This document shows, piece after piece, positions 1 through 6,653 of a DNA stretch of 6,653 nucleotides. The notes under the pieces were generated by a model. The model was not told the DNA's origin, ran no database searches, and worked only from the letters and a program-made list of their open reading frames with translations. Made by a program: the position numbers and the translations under genes. This stretch comes from Desulfocapsa sp. GTDB lineage: Bacteria; Desulfobacterota; Desulfobulbia; Desulfobulbales; Desulfocapsaceae. The stretch is from the NCBI GenBank assembly GCA_029935135.1, contig JAOZKX010000121.1, positions 1 to 6,653 on the forward strand. Reading direction: 5' to 3'. Every line of letters begins with the position of its first letter. The stretch's first letter is position 1.

Positions 1-190
1 CGATGGTAATTCCACGCTCTTTTTCCTCAGGTGCCTTATCGATATTACTGAAATCGGTAAACTCAGCAAATCCTTTGGTTGCCTGGACTGCAGTGATCGC
101 AGCGGTCAGAGTGGTTTTACCATGATCAATATGACCTACAGTACCTACATTGACATGCGGTTTATTTCTTACAAATTTTTCTTTTGACAT
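1..190 (-). CDS. tuf: Elongation factor Tu, N-terminal fragment (runs off the window)
   Basis: Reading from the ATG at 190-188 down to base 1 gives 63 codons that begin [18 protein letters not shown]-Tu is the cytosolic GTPase that carries aminoacyl-tRNA to the ribosomal A site. The visible part holds the P-loop GHIDHGKT (residues 19-26) and the switch I motif RGITI (59-63). The rest of the G domain and domains 2 and 3 lie beyond the window. The start is supported by GAGGT at 197-201, six bases upstream, and by agreement with the family N-terminus. It lies 23 bases after the fusA stop, the usual last position of a str operon, so it is probably co-transcribed. Whether the genome has a second tuf copy cannot be seen here. 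Confidence 0.97.
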   Translation of the reverse strand, partial: MSKEKFVRNKPHVNVGTVGHIDHGKTTLTAAITAVQATKGFAEFTDFSNIDKAPEEKERGITI

Positions 191-196
191 AGTCTT

Positions 197-201
197 ACCT
201 C
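197..201 (-). promoter_or_regulatory. Ribosome binding site of tuf
   Basis: The minus strand reads GAGGT with a six-base spacer to the tuf ATG. This is a good Shine-Dalgarno match at normal spacing inside the 23-base fusA-tuf gap, and it fixes the tuf start. Confidence 0.8.
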
Positions 202-213
202 GAAATGTATGAG

Positions 214-2289
214 CTATATTCCTCTTATTTTTTTTATAATTTCGTCTGCCTTGTTCTTCGGCACAACATCATATTTTTCAAACTGCATGGTGAAATTCGC
301 TCGCCCCTGGGTAGCTGAACGAAGGGATGTTGAATACCCGAACATTTCAGCAAGAGGAGCTTCTGCCTGTACCACCTGTAAATCATTGGAAGAATCAACT
401 CCCACAACCTTTGCCCTTTTGGAGTGGAGATCATTCATCATATCTCCAAGATACTCATCCGGGCTTATCACTTCCAGCCGCATCATCGGTTCCAGCAACA
501 GAGGCTGTGCATCTGCCGTGGCACGTCTGATAGCCATGGCTGATGATATGCCAAAAGCCATCTCAGTAGATTCCTCATCACTGTATGAACCTCCAATGAG
601 AGAGACCTTCACATCCGTAAGAGGATACCCTATTAATGGTCCAGCATCCAAACTGTCCCTGATCCCTCTTTCTATTGCTCCAAGAAATTCAGCAGGTATC
701 TGATCCTCTTTTACCTGGCTCTCAAAGAGAACACCTTCCCCTCGAGATAATGGGGCAACACGAATAACAACATGGCCGTATTGGCCTTTAGCGCCGGTCT
801 GCTGATCAAACTTTCCTTCGGCTTCTGCACTGGTACCTATTGTCTCCTTGTAGGAAACCTGCGGTTTACCAACATTGGCATTGGCCTTAAACTCTCTAAG
901 CAGCCGATCAACAATAACTTCCAGGTGAAGTTCACCCATTCCCGAAATAATTGTCTGTCCAGTATCTTCGTTCTTGCTGATGCGAAACGAAGGATCCTCC
1001 ATGGCTATCTTATCCAGAGTCTCAGCAAGTTTCTTCTCATCAGCCTTACTTTTTGCCTCAATGGCAACACCTATAACCGGTTCCGGAAAATCCATACTTT
1101 CAAGAACGATATAGTCGCCATTGGCACAGAGGGTATCACCGGTCGTACTAAATTTCAGTCCGATAACTGCCCCGATATCACCTGCGGCAAGTTCTTCTAT
1201 CTCTTCACGTTTATTGGCGTGAAGACGAAGAATCTTAGCAATCTTTTCTTTTTTCTTTTTGACAGGGTTGAAGATCTTATCTCCAACTTTTACTGATCCT
1301 GAGTAGACCCGCATAAAAGCAAGGTTTTCCACATAGGAGTCACTCATCAGTTTGAAAATCAGAGCAGAAAATTTTTCTTTTCGCTCCGCCTTTCGTTGTA
1401 TTTCATCGCCATTCTTATCTTCTCCCACAACCGAAGGTACATCCAGTGGAGAAGGTAGATAGCTGATGATACCGTCAAGCAGGGGCTGAATACCCTTATT
1501 TTTAAAAGCGCTGCCGCAAAGTACCGGAACAAGACTCAGTTCCAGTGTAGCCTTTCGCAAAGCACTATATATCGTGGTCGCAGATACAGGTGTATCTTCA
1601 AGGAAACTTTCCATGATCTCATCATCGAAGTCGGCCAACTTCTCGATGAGCACCATATGTGCGGCCGTAAATCTGTCCCGATATGATTCCGGGATGTCTT
1701 TTACTATGACTTCCTGCCCAAGTGATTCTTCATCAAAGACATACATCTTGTCTTCTATGAGATCGATAATACCCTCAAACTCAGACTCTTTCCCGACAGG
1801 AATTTGTACAGCAACAGGATTTGCACCTAGTCGCTTTTCCATCATCTCAACTACCCGCTCAAAATCAGCTCCGATTCGATCCATCTTATTAATGAATGCG
1901 ATTCTCGGGATGGAGTAATTATTTGCCTGCCGCCATACTGTTTCTGATTGGGGCTCAACACCACCAACGGCACAAAAGACAGCAACTGCTCCATCGAGTA
2001 CCCTGAGACTGCGTTCCACCTCAACGGTGAAGTCAACATGCCCAGGTGTATCAATAATGTTAATCGTTTTGGAATCCCATTCACAGGTTGTTGCTGCCGA
2101 GGTTATTGTTATTCCCCTTTCCTGCTCCTGTTCCATCCAATCCATAACTGCATTACCGTCATGGACTTCACCGATCTTGTACGATCGACCAGTGTAATAT
2201 AAAATTCGTTCAGTTGTTGTTGTCTTCCCAGCATCAATATGGGCCATAATGCCGATATTGCGCAGCTCAGAAAGATTTTTTCCACTCAT
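214..2289 (-). CDS. fusA: Elongation factor G (translocation GTPase)
   Basis: The 691-residue product is full length for EF-G, the GTPase that moves mRNA and tRNAs through the ribosome and, with RRF, splits post-termination ribosomes. G-domain motifs are intact: P-loop AHIDAGKT (16-23), switch I RGITI (58-62), DTPGH (80-84), NKMD (134-137) and the G5 Ser-Ala (260-261). Domain II follows from about 305, domain III includes [10 protein letters not shown] (449-458), domain IV has GQYGHVVI (502-509), and domain V has [11 protein letters not shown] (648-658). At the second domain IV tip loop the sequence is GSYSDEES, so Ser570 stands where E. coli and Thermus EF-G have His583/His573. The ATG at 2289 is the first one after an in-frame TAA at 2308-2310, but its Shine-Dalgarno is weak. 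The stop is TAG. The wording of domains IV-V suggests the spdEFG1/mitochondrial-EFG1-like branch rather than classic EF-G I; that is a guess from memory. Confidence 0.98.
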   Translation of the reverse strand: MSGKNLSELRNIGIMAHIDAGKTTTTERILYYTGRSYKIGEVHDGNAVMDWMEQEQERGITITSAATTCEWDSKTINIIDTPGHVDFTVEVERSLRVLDGAVAVFCAVGGVEPQSETVWRQANNYSIPRIAFINKMDRIGADFERVVEMMEKRLGANPVAVQIPVGKESEFEGIIDLIEDKMYVFDEESLGQEVIVKDIPESYRDRFTAAHMVLIEKLADFDDEIMESFLEDTPVSATTIYSALRKATLELSLVPVLCGSAFKNKGIQPLLDGIISYLPSPLDVPSVVGEDKNGDEIQRKAERKEKFSALIFKLMSDSYVENLAFMRVYSGSVKVGDKIFNPVKKKKEKIAKILRLHANKREEIEELAAGDIGAVIGLKFSTTGDTLCANGDYIVLESMDFPEPVIGVAIEAKSKADEKKLAETLDKIAMEDPSFRISKNEDTGQTIISGMGELHLEVIVDRLLREFKANANVGKPQVSYKETIGTSAEAEGKFDQQTGAKGQYGHVVIRVAPLSRGEGVLFESQVKEDQIPAEFLGAIERGIRDSLDAGPLIGYPLTDVKVSLIGGSYSDEESTEMAFGISSAMAIRRATADAQPLLLEPMMRLEVISPDEYLGDMMNDLHSKRAKVVGVDSSNDLQVVQAEAPLAEMFGYSTSLRSATQGRANFTMQFEKYDVVPKNKADEIIKKIRGI

Positions 2290-2341
2290 CAGCGTATCTT
2301 GTAAGGTTTATTACTCTCAGCTGATGCCTTGCAACAACAGA

Positions 2342-2357
2342 CAGAAAATCTTTTCTG
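2342..2357 (-). repeat. Small inverted repeat just after rpsG
   Basis: A perfect 7-base inverted repeat (CAGAAAA and TTTTCTG with a 2-base centre) begins 7 bases after the rpsG stop, within the 75-base rpsG-fusA gap. As RNA it could form a 6-bp, A/U-rich stem with a four-base loop. No U run follows, so it is not an intrinsic terminator. It might be an mRNA processing or stability element, or chance. Confidence 0.35.
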
Positions 2358-2364
2358 CCAGATA

Positions 2365-2838
2365 TTACCAGCGATAATGAGCAAATGCCTTATTGGCCTC
2401 TGCCATACGATGGGTATCATCTCTTTTCTTTACTGCAGCGCCGCGATTGTTATACGCATCCATAATCTCAGCAGCGAGCTTCTCAGACATGGCACGACCG
2501 GACCGTGATTTTGCAAAATCAATAATCCAGCGCATAGCCAGAGCATTTCTTCTCGTCTGACGAACTTCCATGGGAACCTGATAAGTTGCACCACCTACTC
2601 GCCTGGACTTTACTTCAACCTTGGGCCTTACCTTTTCCATGGCTTCTTCAAAAACAGCAATGGGTTCTTCATCGGTTATTTTTTCTGCCACAATATCCAT
2701 GGCGTCATAAAATATCCTCTGGGCGACACTTTTTTTCCCACGCTGCATAATTCCATTGGTAAATTTAGCAACCAGTACAGAGTTAAAGCGGGGATCAGGT
2801 GTAACTTGTCTTTTTTCAACTATCTTTCTACGTGGCAT
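2365..2838 (-). CDS. rpsG: 30S ribosomal protein S7
   Basis: The 157-residue product has the family's usual length. S7 is the primary 16S rRNA-binding protein that nucleates assembly of the 30S head and lies near the E-site tRNA and the mRNA exit channel. It has the basic N-terminus MPRRK, the beta-hairpin region [14 protein letters not shown] (77-90), the helix stretch [12 protein letters not shown] (103-114) and the conserved end [20 protein letters not shown] into AFAHYRW. The ATG is backed by AAAGGA five bases upstream. It follows rpsL by 30 bases. In E. coli free S7 represses translation from a longer rpsL-rpsG gap; this gap looks too short for that same structure. The stop is TAA. Confidence 0.99.
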   Translation of the reverse strand: MPRRKIVEKRQVTPDPRFNSVLVAKFTNGIMQRGKKSVAQRIFYDAMDIVAEKITDEEPIAVFEEAMEKVRPKVEVKSRRVGGATYQVPMEVRQTRRNALAMRWIIDFAKSRSGRAMSEKLAAEIMDAYNNRGAAVKKRDDTHRMAEANKAFAHYRW

Positions 2839-2843
2839 TGTAT

Positions 2844-2849
2844 TCCTTT
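2844..2849 (-). promoter_or_regulatory. Ribosome binding site of rpsG
   Basis: The minus strand reads AAAGGA with a five-base spacer to the rpsG ATG. It follows an A-rich run, so the site is probably unstructured. Confidence 0.75.
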
Positions 2850-2866
2850 TTTATCAGCTACAAGAT

Positions 2867-2878
2867 CCCTATTTAGGG
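2867..2878 (-). repeat. Short inverted repeat over the rpsL stop codon
   Basis: CCCTA and TAGGG flank a 2-base centre and overlap the rpsL TAG. In RNA it could form a four-base-pair stem with an AAAU loop. It is short enough to be chance. If real, it could affect termination on rpsL or coupling to rpsG. Confidence 0.25.
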
Positions 2879-3240
2879 CGCTTAGCACCATATTTAGAAC
2901 GACCCTTACGTCTGTCAGAAACTCCAAGGGTATCCAGAGTACCACGGATAACATGGTATCTAACACCAGGAAGATCTTTCACACGACCGCCACGGATAAG
3001 AACCACTGAATGTTCCTGCAGGTTATGTCCGATACCAGGGATATACGAGGTAACCTCGATCCCATTGGTCAGACGGACCCTGGCAACTTTACGAAGAGCT
3101 GAGTTCGGCTTCTTGGGTGTTGTGGTGTAAACTCTTACACAGACACCGCGCTTTTGAGGTGCACCTTTTAACGCAGGTGTAAGACTCTTCTTTATCTGTT
3201 TCTTTCTGCCCTGCCGAATGAGCTGATTAATAGTTGGCAT
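2869..3240 (-). CDS. rpsL: 30S ribosomal protein S12
   Basis: The 123-residue product aligns through its whole length with bacterial S12, the shoulder protein that contacts the codon-anticodon helix at the decoding centre and tunes accuracy. Landmarks are [24 protein letters not shown] (28-51, written in two halves: PQKRGVC then the TPKKPNS loop) and [13 protein letters not shown] (84-96). Residues where substitutions give streptomycin resistance or dependence are wild type: Lys43, Lys88 and Pro91 (Met counted as 1), so rpsL itself predicts sensitivity. Asp89 is the residue that RimO methylthiolates in E. coli. The protein stops at KRPK and lacks the final Ala of E. coli. It is the first str gene after the 249-base gap to rpoC, with a promoter about 100 bases upstream. 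The stop is TAG. Confidence 0.99.
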   Translation of the reverse strand: MPTINQLIRQGRKKQIKKSLTPALKGAPQKRGVCVRVYTTTPKKPNSALRKVARVRLTNGIEVTSYIPGIGHNLQEHSVVLIRGGRVKDLPGVRYHVIRGTLDTLGVSDRRKGRSKYGAKRPK

Positions 3241-3242
3241 TG

Positions 3243-3256
3243 TCCTTACTGCTCCT
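3243..3256 (-). promoter_or_regulatory. Double Shine-Dalgarno region of rpsL
   Basis: Two purine-rich matches precede the rpsL ATG: AGGAG at 3252-3256 with an 11-base spacer, and AAGGA at 3243-3247 with only a 2-base spacer. Neither spacing is ideal alone (5-9 is usual). The distal site is the more likely one to work. Confidence 0.6.
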
Positions 3257-3337
3257 GTTCACGAATACTTTTTAAGTGCTTTATGTTAATCTGTTCTGAC
3301 TCAGTTTTTGCAAATGAATCGAACACGAAAGGAGAAC

Positions 3338-3366
3338 TATTTACTCTGCCTGATCAATAGTGTCAA
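3338..3366 (-). promoter_or_regulatory. Predicted sigma-70 promoter of the str operon
   Basis: On the minus strand a perfect -35 box TTGACA (3361-3366) is followed after exactly 17 bases by TAAATA (3338-3343), an imperfect -10 that keeps the first two bases TA. Transcription would start near 3331 and give rpsL a leader of about 90 bases. The position between the rpoC end and rpsL is where a str promoter is expected. The -10 is the weak point of the call. Confidence 0.55.
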
Positions 3367-3407
3367 GCAAAAAAAGATATATCTCCTTCACTTTCTCAGC
3401 TAGCAAA

Positions 3408-3432
3408 CCAGGCCTACCGAAGGAAAACCTGG
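3408..3432 (-). other. Second hairpin in the rpoC-rpsL gap
   Basis: The RNA strand has CCAGG, a UUUU bulge, CCU, a five-base loop UCGGU, then AGGCCUGG. This gives an 8-bp G/C-rich stem with a one-sided bulge of four U. It sits 15 bases beyond the larger hairpin and 41 bases before the -35 box. No U run follows directly, so it is not a standard terminator; it may help slow or process rpoBC read-through transcripts. Confidence 0.45.
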
Positions 3433-3447
3433 CGTACTCTCATTATC

Positions 3448-3481
3448 CAGCTGTTTTCTAACAGTGTTAAAAAAACAGCTG
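3448..3481 (-). terminator. Strong hairpin after rpoC; possible terminator or processing site
   Basis: Ten-base perfect arms CAGCTGTTTT (3448-3457) and AAAACAGCTG (3472-3481) begin eight bases after the rpoC stop. Pairing extends inward by a G-U and an A-U pair, and AAC/GUU can close a three-base loop beyond a bulged U. The stem is clear in the sequence. A U run does not follow the stem on the rpoC strand (GGATAATG comes next), so it is not a textbook intrinsic terminator. It could be a partial terminator, an RNase processing site or a 3'-end stabiliser that separates rpoBC output from the str genes. Confidence 0.45.
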
Positions 3482-3489
3482 ACGGGATA

Positions 3490-6400
3490 CTAAAACGATC
3501 GTGCTAATCCGGTACCGGCAGAAATCAGACGGCCCATGATTACATTTTCTTTCAGTCCTACAAGTTCATCAACCTTCCCAGCCATGGCAGCATTTGTGAG
3601 TACCTTGGTGGTCTCCTGGAAAGAGGCAGCCGAAATAAAGCTCTCTGTTGAAAGAGAGGCCTTGGTGACACCGAGGAGAAGGGGCTCAGCCATTGCCGGC
3701 TGTTTCCCTTCCGTCATCAGTTGATCCCTTTCCTCTTCAAATTTCCACCACTCAACCTGCTCACCGATCATAAATCGTGAGTCACCGGCGCTGGTGATCA
3801 TGACCCTTCGCAGCATCTGACGCACAATCACCTCTATGTGCTTGTCATTGATTTTTACACCCTGCAGACGGTAGACTTCCTGAATTTCATTTACCAGGAA
3901 TTTAGCCAGCTCTTTCACACCCAGAACCTTGAGGATATCATTGGGGACAATGGTTCCTTCCATCAAAGGCTCGCCTGCCTGCACATAATCACCTTCATGA
4001 ACAATGGTATGCTTAATTTTGGGGAGTAAATATTCCTGTGGCTCACCATATTCAGGCGTTACAACCACACGCCGCTTGCCCTTCAGTTCTTTACCAAAAC
4101 TCACCCGACCATCTATTTGGGCAATAATTGTTGGCTCTTTAGGCTTACGGACCTCAAAAAGCTCTGCAACACGGGGTAGACCACCTGTAATATCTTTGGT
4201 CTTACTCGATTCTCGTGGGATTCTACCAATAACCTCACCCGGCTCAATGGCAGTTCCCTCTTCAAGGGAAATAATAGCACCAACAGGTAAACTATAGCGG
4301 GCAAAGGATTCCGCATTGGGAATCTTCAAGGTTTTACCACGCTCGTTTTTGATAGATATACGTGGGGAGAGTTGCTGTCCTGCAGGTGTTGGCACAACAA
4401 CCTTACTGGATTTCCCTGTTACTGGATCAACTTTTTCCTGCATGGTGATACCTTCTACAACATCACCAAATTTTATAGTACCGCCTACTTCTGAAACAAT
4501 TGGAATTGTGTAGGCATCCCATTCAGCCAAAATCGTCCCCGATTCGACAGTATCACCTTCTTTTACAAGAATCTGGGCACCATAGTTCACTTTATAGCGT
4601 TCACGCTCATGTTCCATCTCATCAAGAATAGAGATTTCGGCATTCCGGTTCATAACAATCTTGACACCACTGGCATTTTCAACCGAATGGAGATTTTTAA
4701 ATCCGACTGTACCTCCACGCTGGGTCTGGATTTCAGCCTGTTCAACCGTTCGACTGGCAGTACCACCAACATGGAATGTCCGCATGGTAAGCTGAGTTCC
4801 TGGCTCTCCAATAGACTGGGCAGCAATGATTCCAACCGCCTCACCCCGATTCACCATATGCCCGCGACCAAGATCACGACCATAACACATGCCACAGACA
4901 CCACGACGCGCACGACAGGTAAGCACTGATCGAATCTTCACCCTGTCAATACCTGCCTGCTGAATGAGTTCCACCAGAGTTTCATCAATTTCCTGACCTC
5001 GCTCGACGAGAATTTTTTCTTCGTCAAAGGGATCATATAAATCTTCCAGGGCGACACGACCAAGGATACGATCTCCAATAGGAACGATTATTTCACCACC
5101 ATCCATCAAAGGCTCTGCAACTATCCCATCAAGGGTCTCACAGTCTGCCATGATAATGGTTGAATCCTGTGCAACATCGACAAGTCTCCTGGTCAGATAT
5201 CCAGAGTTGGCAGTTTTTAACGCCGTATCAGCGAGTCCTTTTCGTGCACCATGGGTAGAAATAAAATATTCAAGAACACCAAGTCCTTCACGGAAATTTG
5301 CCTTAATGGGTGTTTCAATAATTGCCCCTGATGGTTTTGCCATCAATCCACGCATACCGGCAAGCTGACGAATCTGATCCCTGGAACCCCTGGCACCGGA
5401 ATCGGCCATAAGGTAGATGGAATTAAAGCTTGGCCCCTCTACCCGTTTATTATCTTTATCAAGAAAATAATCGACCTTGATACCATCCATCATTTCGTTT
5501 GCCACATCTTCTGTGGTTTTCGACCAGATATCGACGACCTTATTATATTTCTCGCCAGAGGTTATCAAACCATCATTGTATTGCTGATTGACATCAAGCA
5601 CCTCATTTTCGGCTTTTGACACCAGTTCCTCTTTGGCAACAGGTATCTGCATATCATTAATGCAAATGGAAATACCTGCACGCGTCGCCTGTTCATAACC
5701 AATGTCTTTTAATCTATCGGCGAGGATGACAGTATCTTTCGTTCCGGCATGACGATAGGTGTAATCTATAAGCCCGGCCAATGCCTTCTTACTCATCACC
5801 TTATTTACTTCACTAAATGGAACAGAATCCGGTAACAGGTACCCAAGTAGGACTCTTCCCATGGTGGTTTCAACAATAGCACCATCAATGCGAACTTTAA
5901 TTTTTGCCTGCAGTGCAACTTCATCATAATCAAAGGCAATTCGTGCCTCATCAGGGTTTGAAAAGATCTTCCCTTCACCCTTGGCATTAATCCTGTCACG
6001 ACTCATATAATAGAGACCAAGAACAATATCCTGGGATGGAATAATAATAGGCTCTCCATTGGCGGGAGAGAGAATATTGTTGGTGGACATCATCAGGACC
6101 CTGGCTTCCACTTGGGCCTCTACAGAGAGCGGCACATGGACGGCCATCTGATCACCATCAAAATCTGCATTAAAGGCAGCACAGACAAGAGGATGCAGCT
6201 GGATGGCTTTTCCCTCGATAAGAACAGCCTCAAAGGCCTGCATACCAAGACGATGGAGAGTTGGCGCACGGTTCAGGATAACAGCACGTTCGGTGACAAC
6301 CTCATCTAGAACATCCCATACTTCCTGGGCACCTTTTTCCACCATTTTTCGGGCACTTTTGATAGTGGTAACAAATCCACGATTTTCAAGCTTATTATAG

Positions 6401-6653
6401 ATAAAGGGCTTAAAGAGCTCAAGTGCCATTTTCTTTGGAATACCACACTGATGCAGGCGTAAGTGGGGGCCTACAACAATAACGGAACGTCCGGAATAAT
6501 CCACTCGTTTACCAAGAAGATTCTGACGAAAACGTCCCTGTTTCCCTTTGAGCATATCGGAAAGGGATTTGAGGGGGCGTTTATTGGCCCCGGTAATAAC
6601 CCGACCGCGACGACCATTATCAAAAAGAACATCAACAGCTTCCTGCAGCATTC
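3490..6653 (-). CDS. rpoC: RNA polymerase beta' subunit, C-terminal two thirds (5' end outside window)
   Basis: The reading frame is open to the window edge. The visible 1053 residues from [16 protein letters not shown] match E. coli beta' from about residue 298, so the whole protein should be near 1350 residues. Beta' forms the catalytic cleft of RNA polymerase. Landmarks (numbered from the Met at 6651): rudder region [15 protein letters not shown] (12-26); the catalytic NADFDGDQ (161-168; bases 6148-6171) with its three Mg-binding Asp; bridge helix around [20 protein letters not shown] (465-484); zinc site Cys504, Cys579, Cys586 and Cys589, all present; and trigger loop with MRTFH (623-627). 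About 185 residues (near 633-817; bases 4201-4755) sit inside the trigger loop, like E. coli SI3. The protein ends in [13 protein letters not shown], with almost no tail after the conserved GTG. The stop is TAG. No frameshift is seen. Confidence 0.99.
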   Translation of the reverse strand, partial: MLQEAVDVLFDNGRRGRVITGANKRPLKSLSDMLKGKQGRFRQNLLGKRVDYSGRSVIVVGPHLRLHQCGIPKKMALELFKPFIYNKLENRGFVTTIKSARKMVEKGAQEVWDVLDEVVTERAVILNRAPTLHRLGMQAFEAVLIEGKAIQLHPLVCAAFNADFDGDQMAVHVPLSVEAQVEARVLMMSTNNILSPANGEPIIIPSQDIVLGLYYMSRDRINAKGEGKIFSNPDEARIAFDYDEVALQAKIKVRIDGAIVETTMGRVLLGYLLPDSVPFSEVNKVMSKKALAGLIDYTYRHAGTKDTVILADRLKDIGYEQATRAGISICINDMQIPVAKEELVSKAENEVLDVNQQYNDGLITSGEKYNKVVDIWSKTTEDVANEMMDGIKVDYFLDKDNKRVEGPSFNSIYLMADSGARGSRDQIRQLAGMRGLMAKPSGAIIETPIKANFREGLGVLEYFISTHGARKGLADTALKTANSGYLTRRLVDVAQDSTIIMADCETLDGIVAEPLMDGGEIIVPIGDRILGRVALEDLYDPFDEEKILVERGQEIDETLVELIQQAGIDRVKIRSVLTCRARRGVCGMCYGRDLGRGHMVNRGEAVGIIAAQSIGEPGTQLTMRTFHVGGTASRTVEQAEIQTQRGGTVGFKNLHSVENASGVKIVMNRNAEISILDEMEHERERYKVNYGAQILVKEGDTVESGTILAEWDAYTIPIVSEVGGTIKFGDVVEGITMQEKVDPVTGKSSKVVVPTPAGQQLSPRISIKNERGKTLKIPNAESFARYSLPVGAIISLEEGTAIEPGEVIGRIPRESSKTKDITGGLPRVAELFEVRKPKEPTIIAQIDGRVSFGKELKGKRRVVVTPEYGEPQEYLLPKIKHTIVHEGDYVQAGEPLMEGTIVPNDILKVLGVKELAKFLVNEIQEVYRLQGVKINDKHIEVIVRQMLRRVMITSAGDSRFMIGEQVEWWKFEEERDQLMTEGKQPAMAEPLLLGVTKASLSTESFISAASFQETTKVLTNAAMAGKVDELVGLKENVIMGRLISAGTGLARSF

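Noticed and set aside
209..703. Plus-strand open frame of 164 codons, and other plus-strand frames such as 772-1296 and 2756-3130
   Set aside because: They lie antisense to fusA, rpsG and rpsL, whose families are certain and conserved along their whole length. No plus-strand frame resembles a known protein or has convincing start signals.
2296..2340. Possible promoter for fusA in the rpsG-fusA gap (TTG-rich and TAATAA-like words)
   Set aside because: The best pairings match only about half of each consensus box at poor spacing; nothing here separates it from chance.
2869..3240. Streptomycin-resistance change in S12
   Set aside because: Lys43, Lys88 and Pro91 are all the wild-type residues.
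3369..3385. Palindrome AGATATATCT followed by T7 on the minus strand, as a terminator
   Set aside because: The stem is A/U only with too small a centre, and G-U pairs are needed to lengthen it. The T run directly abuts the -35 box of the predicted promoter.
3400..3489. In-frame extension of RpoC by TAG read-through (29 codons)
   Set aside because: The extension is rich in Phe, Val and Ser, unlike known beta' tails, and is made largely of the two inverted repeats, which fits a non-coding 3' region.
4201..4755. Long insertion in the RpoC trigger loop as a foreign domain or intein
   Set aside because: It matches the position, size and wording of the SI3 insertion known in E. coli and many Gram-negative bacteria, and has no intein splice motifs.

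Overview
The window is a stretch of core information-processing genes, all on the minus strand. In transcription order they are rpoC (3' two thirds), rpsL (S12), rpsG (S7), fusA (EF-G) and tuf (first 63 codons). This is the classic junction between the end of the rpoBC operon and the str operon. The five genes explain nearly everything. I found no mobile element, CRISPR array, tRNA, rRNA, accessory gene or undescribed system.

The organism looks like a Gram-negative bacterium. RpoC carries an insertion of about 185 residues in the trigger loop, as in E. coli (SI3). The S12 and EF-G wording and the moderate base composition resemble sulfate-reducing Desulfobacterota, perhaps near Desulfobulbales. 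That placement comes from remembered family patterns and was not tested by a search.

Layout from right to left. Positions 6653-3490 hold rpoC, open at its 5' end. Positions 3489-3241 are the only sizeable non-coding gap (249 bases). It contains a strong hairpin just after the rpoC stop, a second hairpin, and a sigma-70-like promoter with a perfect TTGACA box that should fire rpsL. Positions 3240-2869 are rpsL, 2838-2365 rpsG, 2289-214 fusA and 190-1 tuf. The gaps are 30, 75 and 23 bases, which fits one str transcript.

The products work together. RpoC is the catalytic-cleft subunit of RNA polymerase. S12 and S7 form parts of the 30S decoding centre and head. EF-G drives translocation and EF-Tu delivers aminoacyl-tRNA.

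The points worth a second look are small: serine in EF-G where most EF-Gs have the domain IV tip histidine; a very short RpoC C-terminus; TAG stops on three of the four visible gene ends; and the structured rpoC-rpsL gap.
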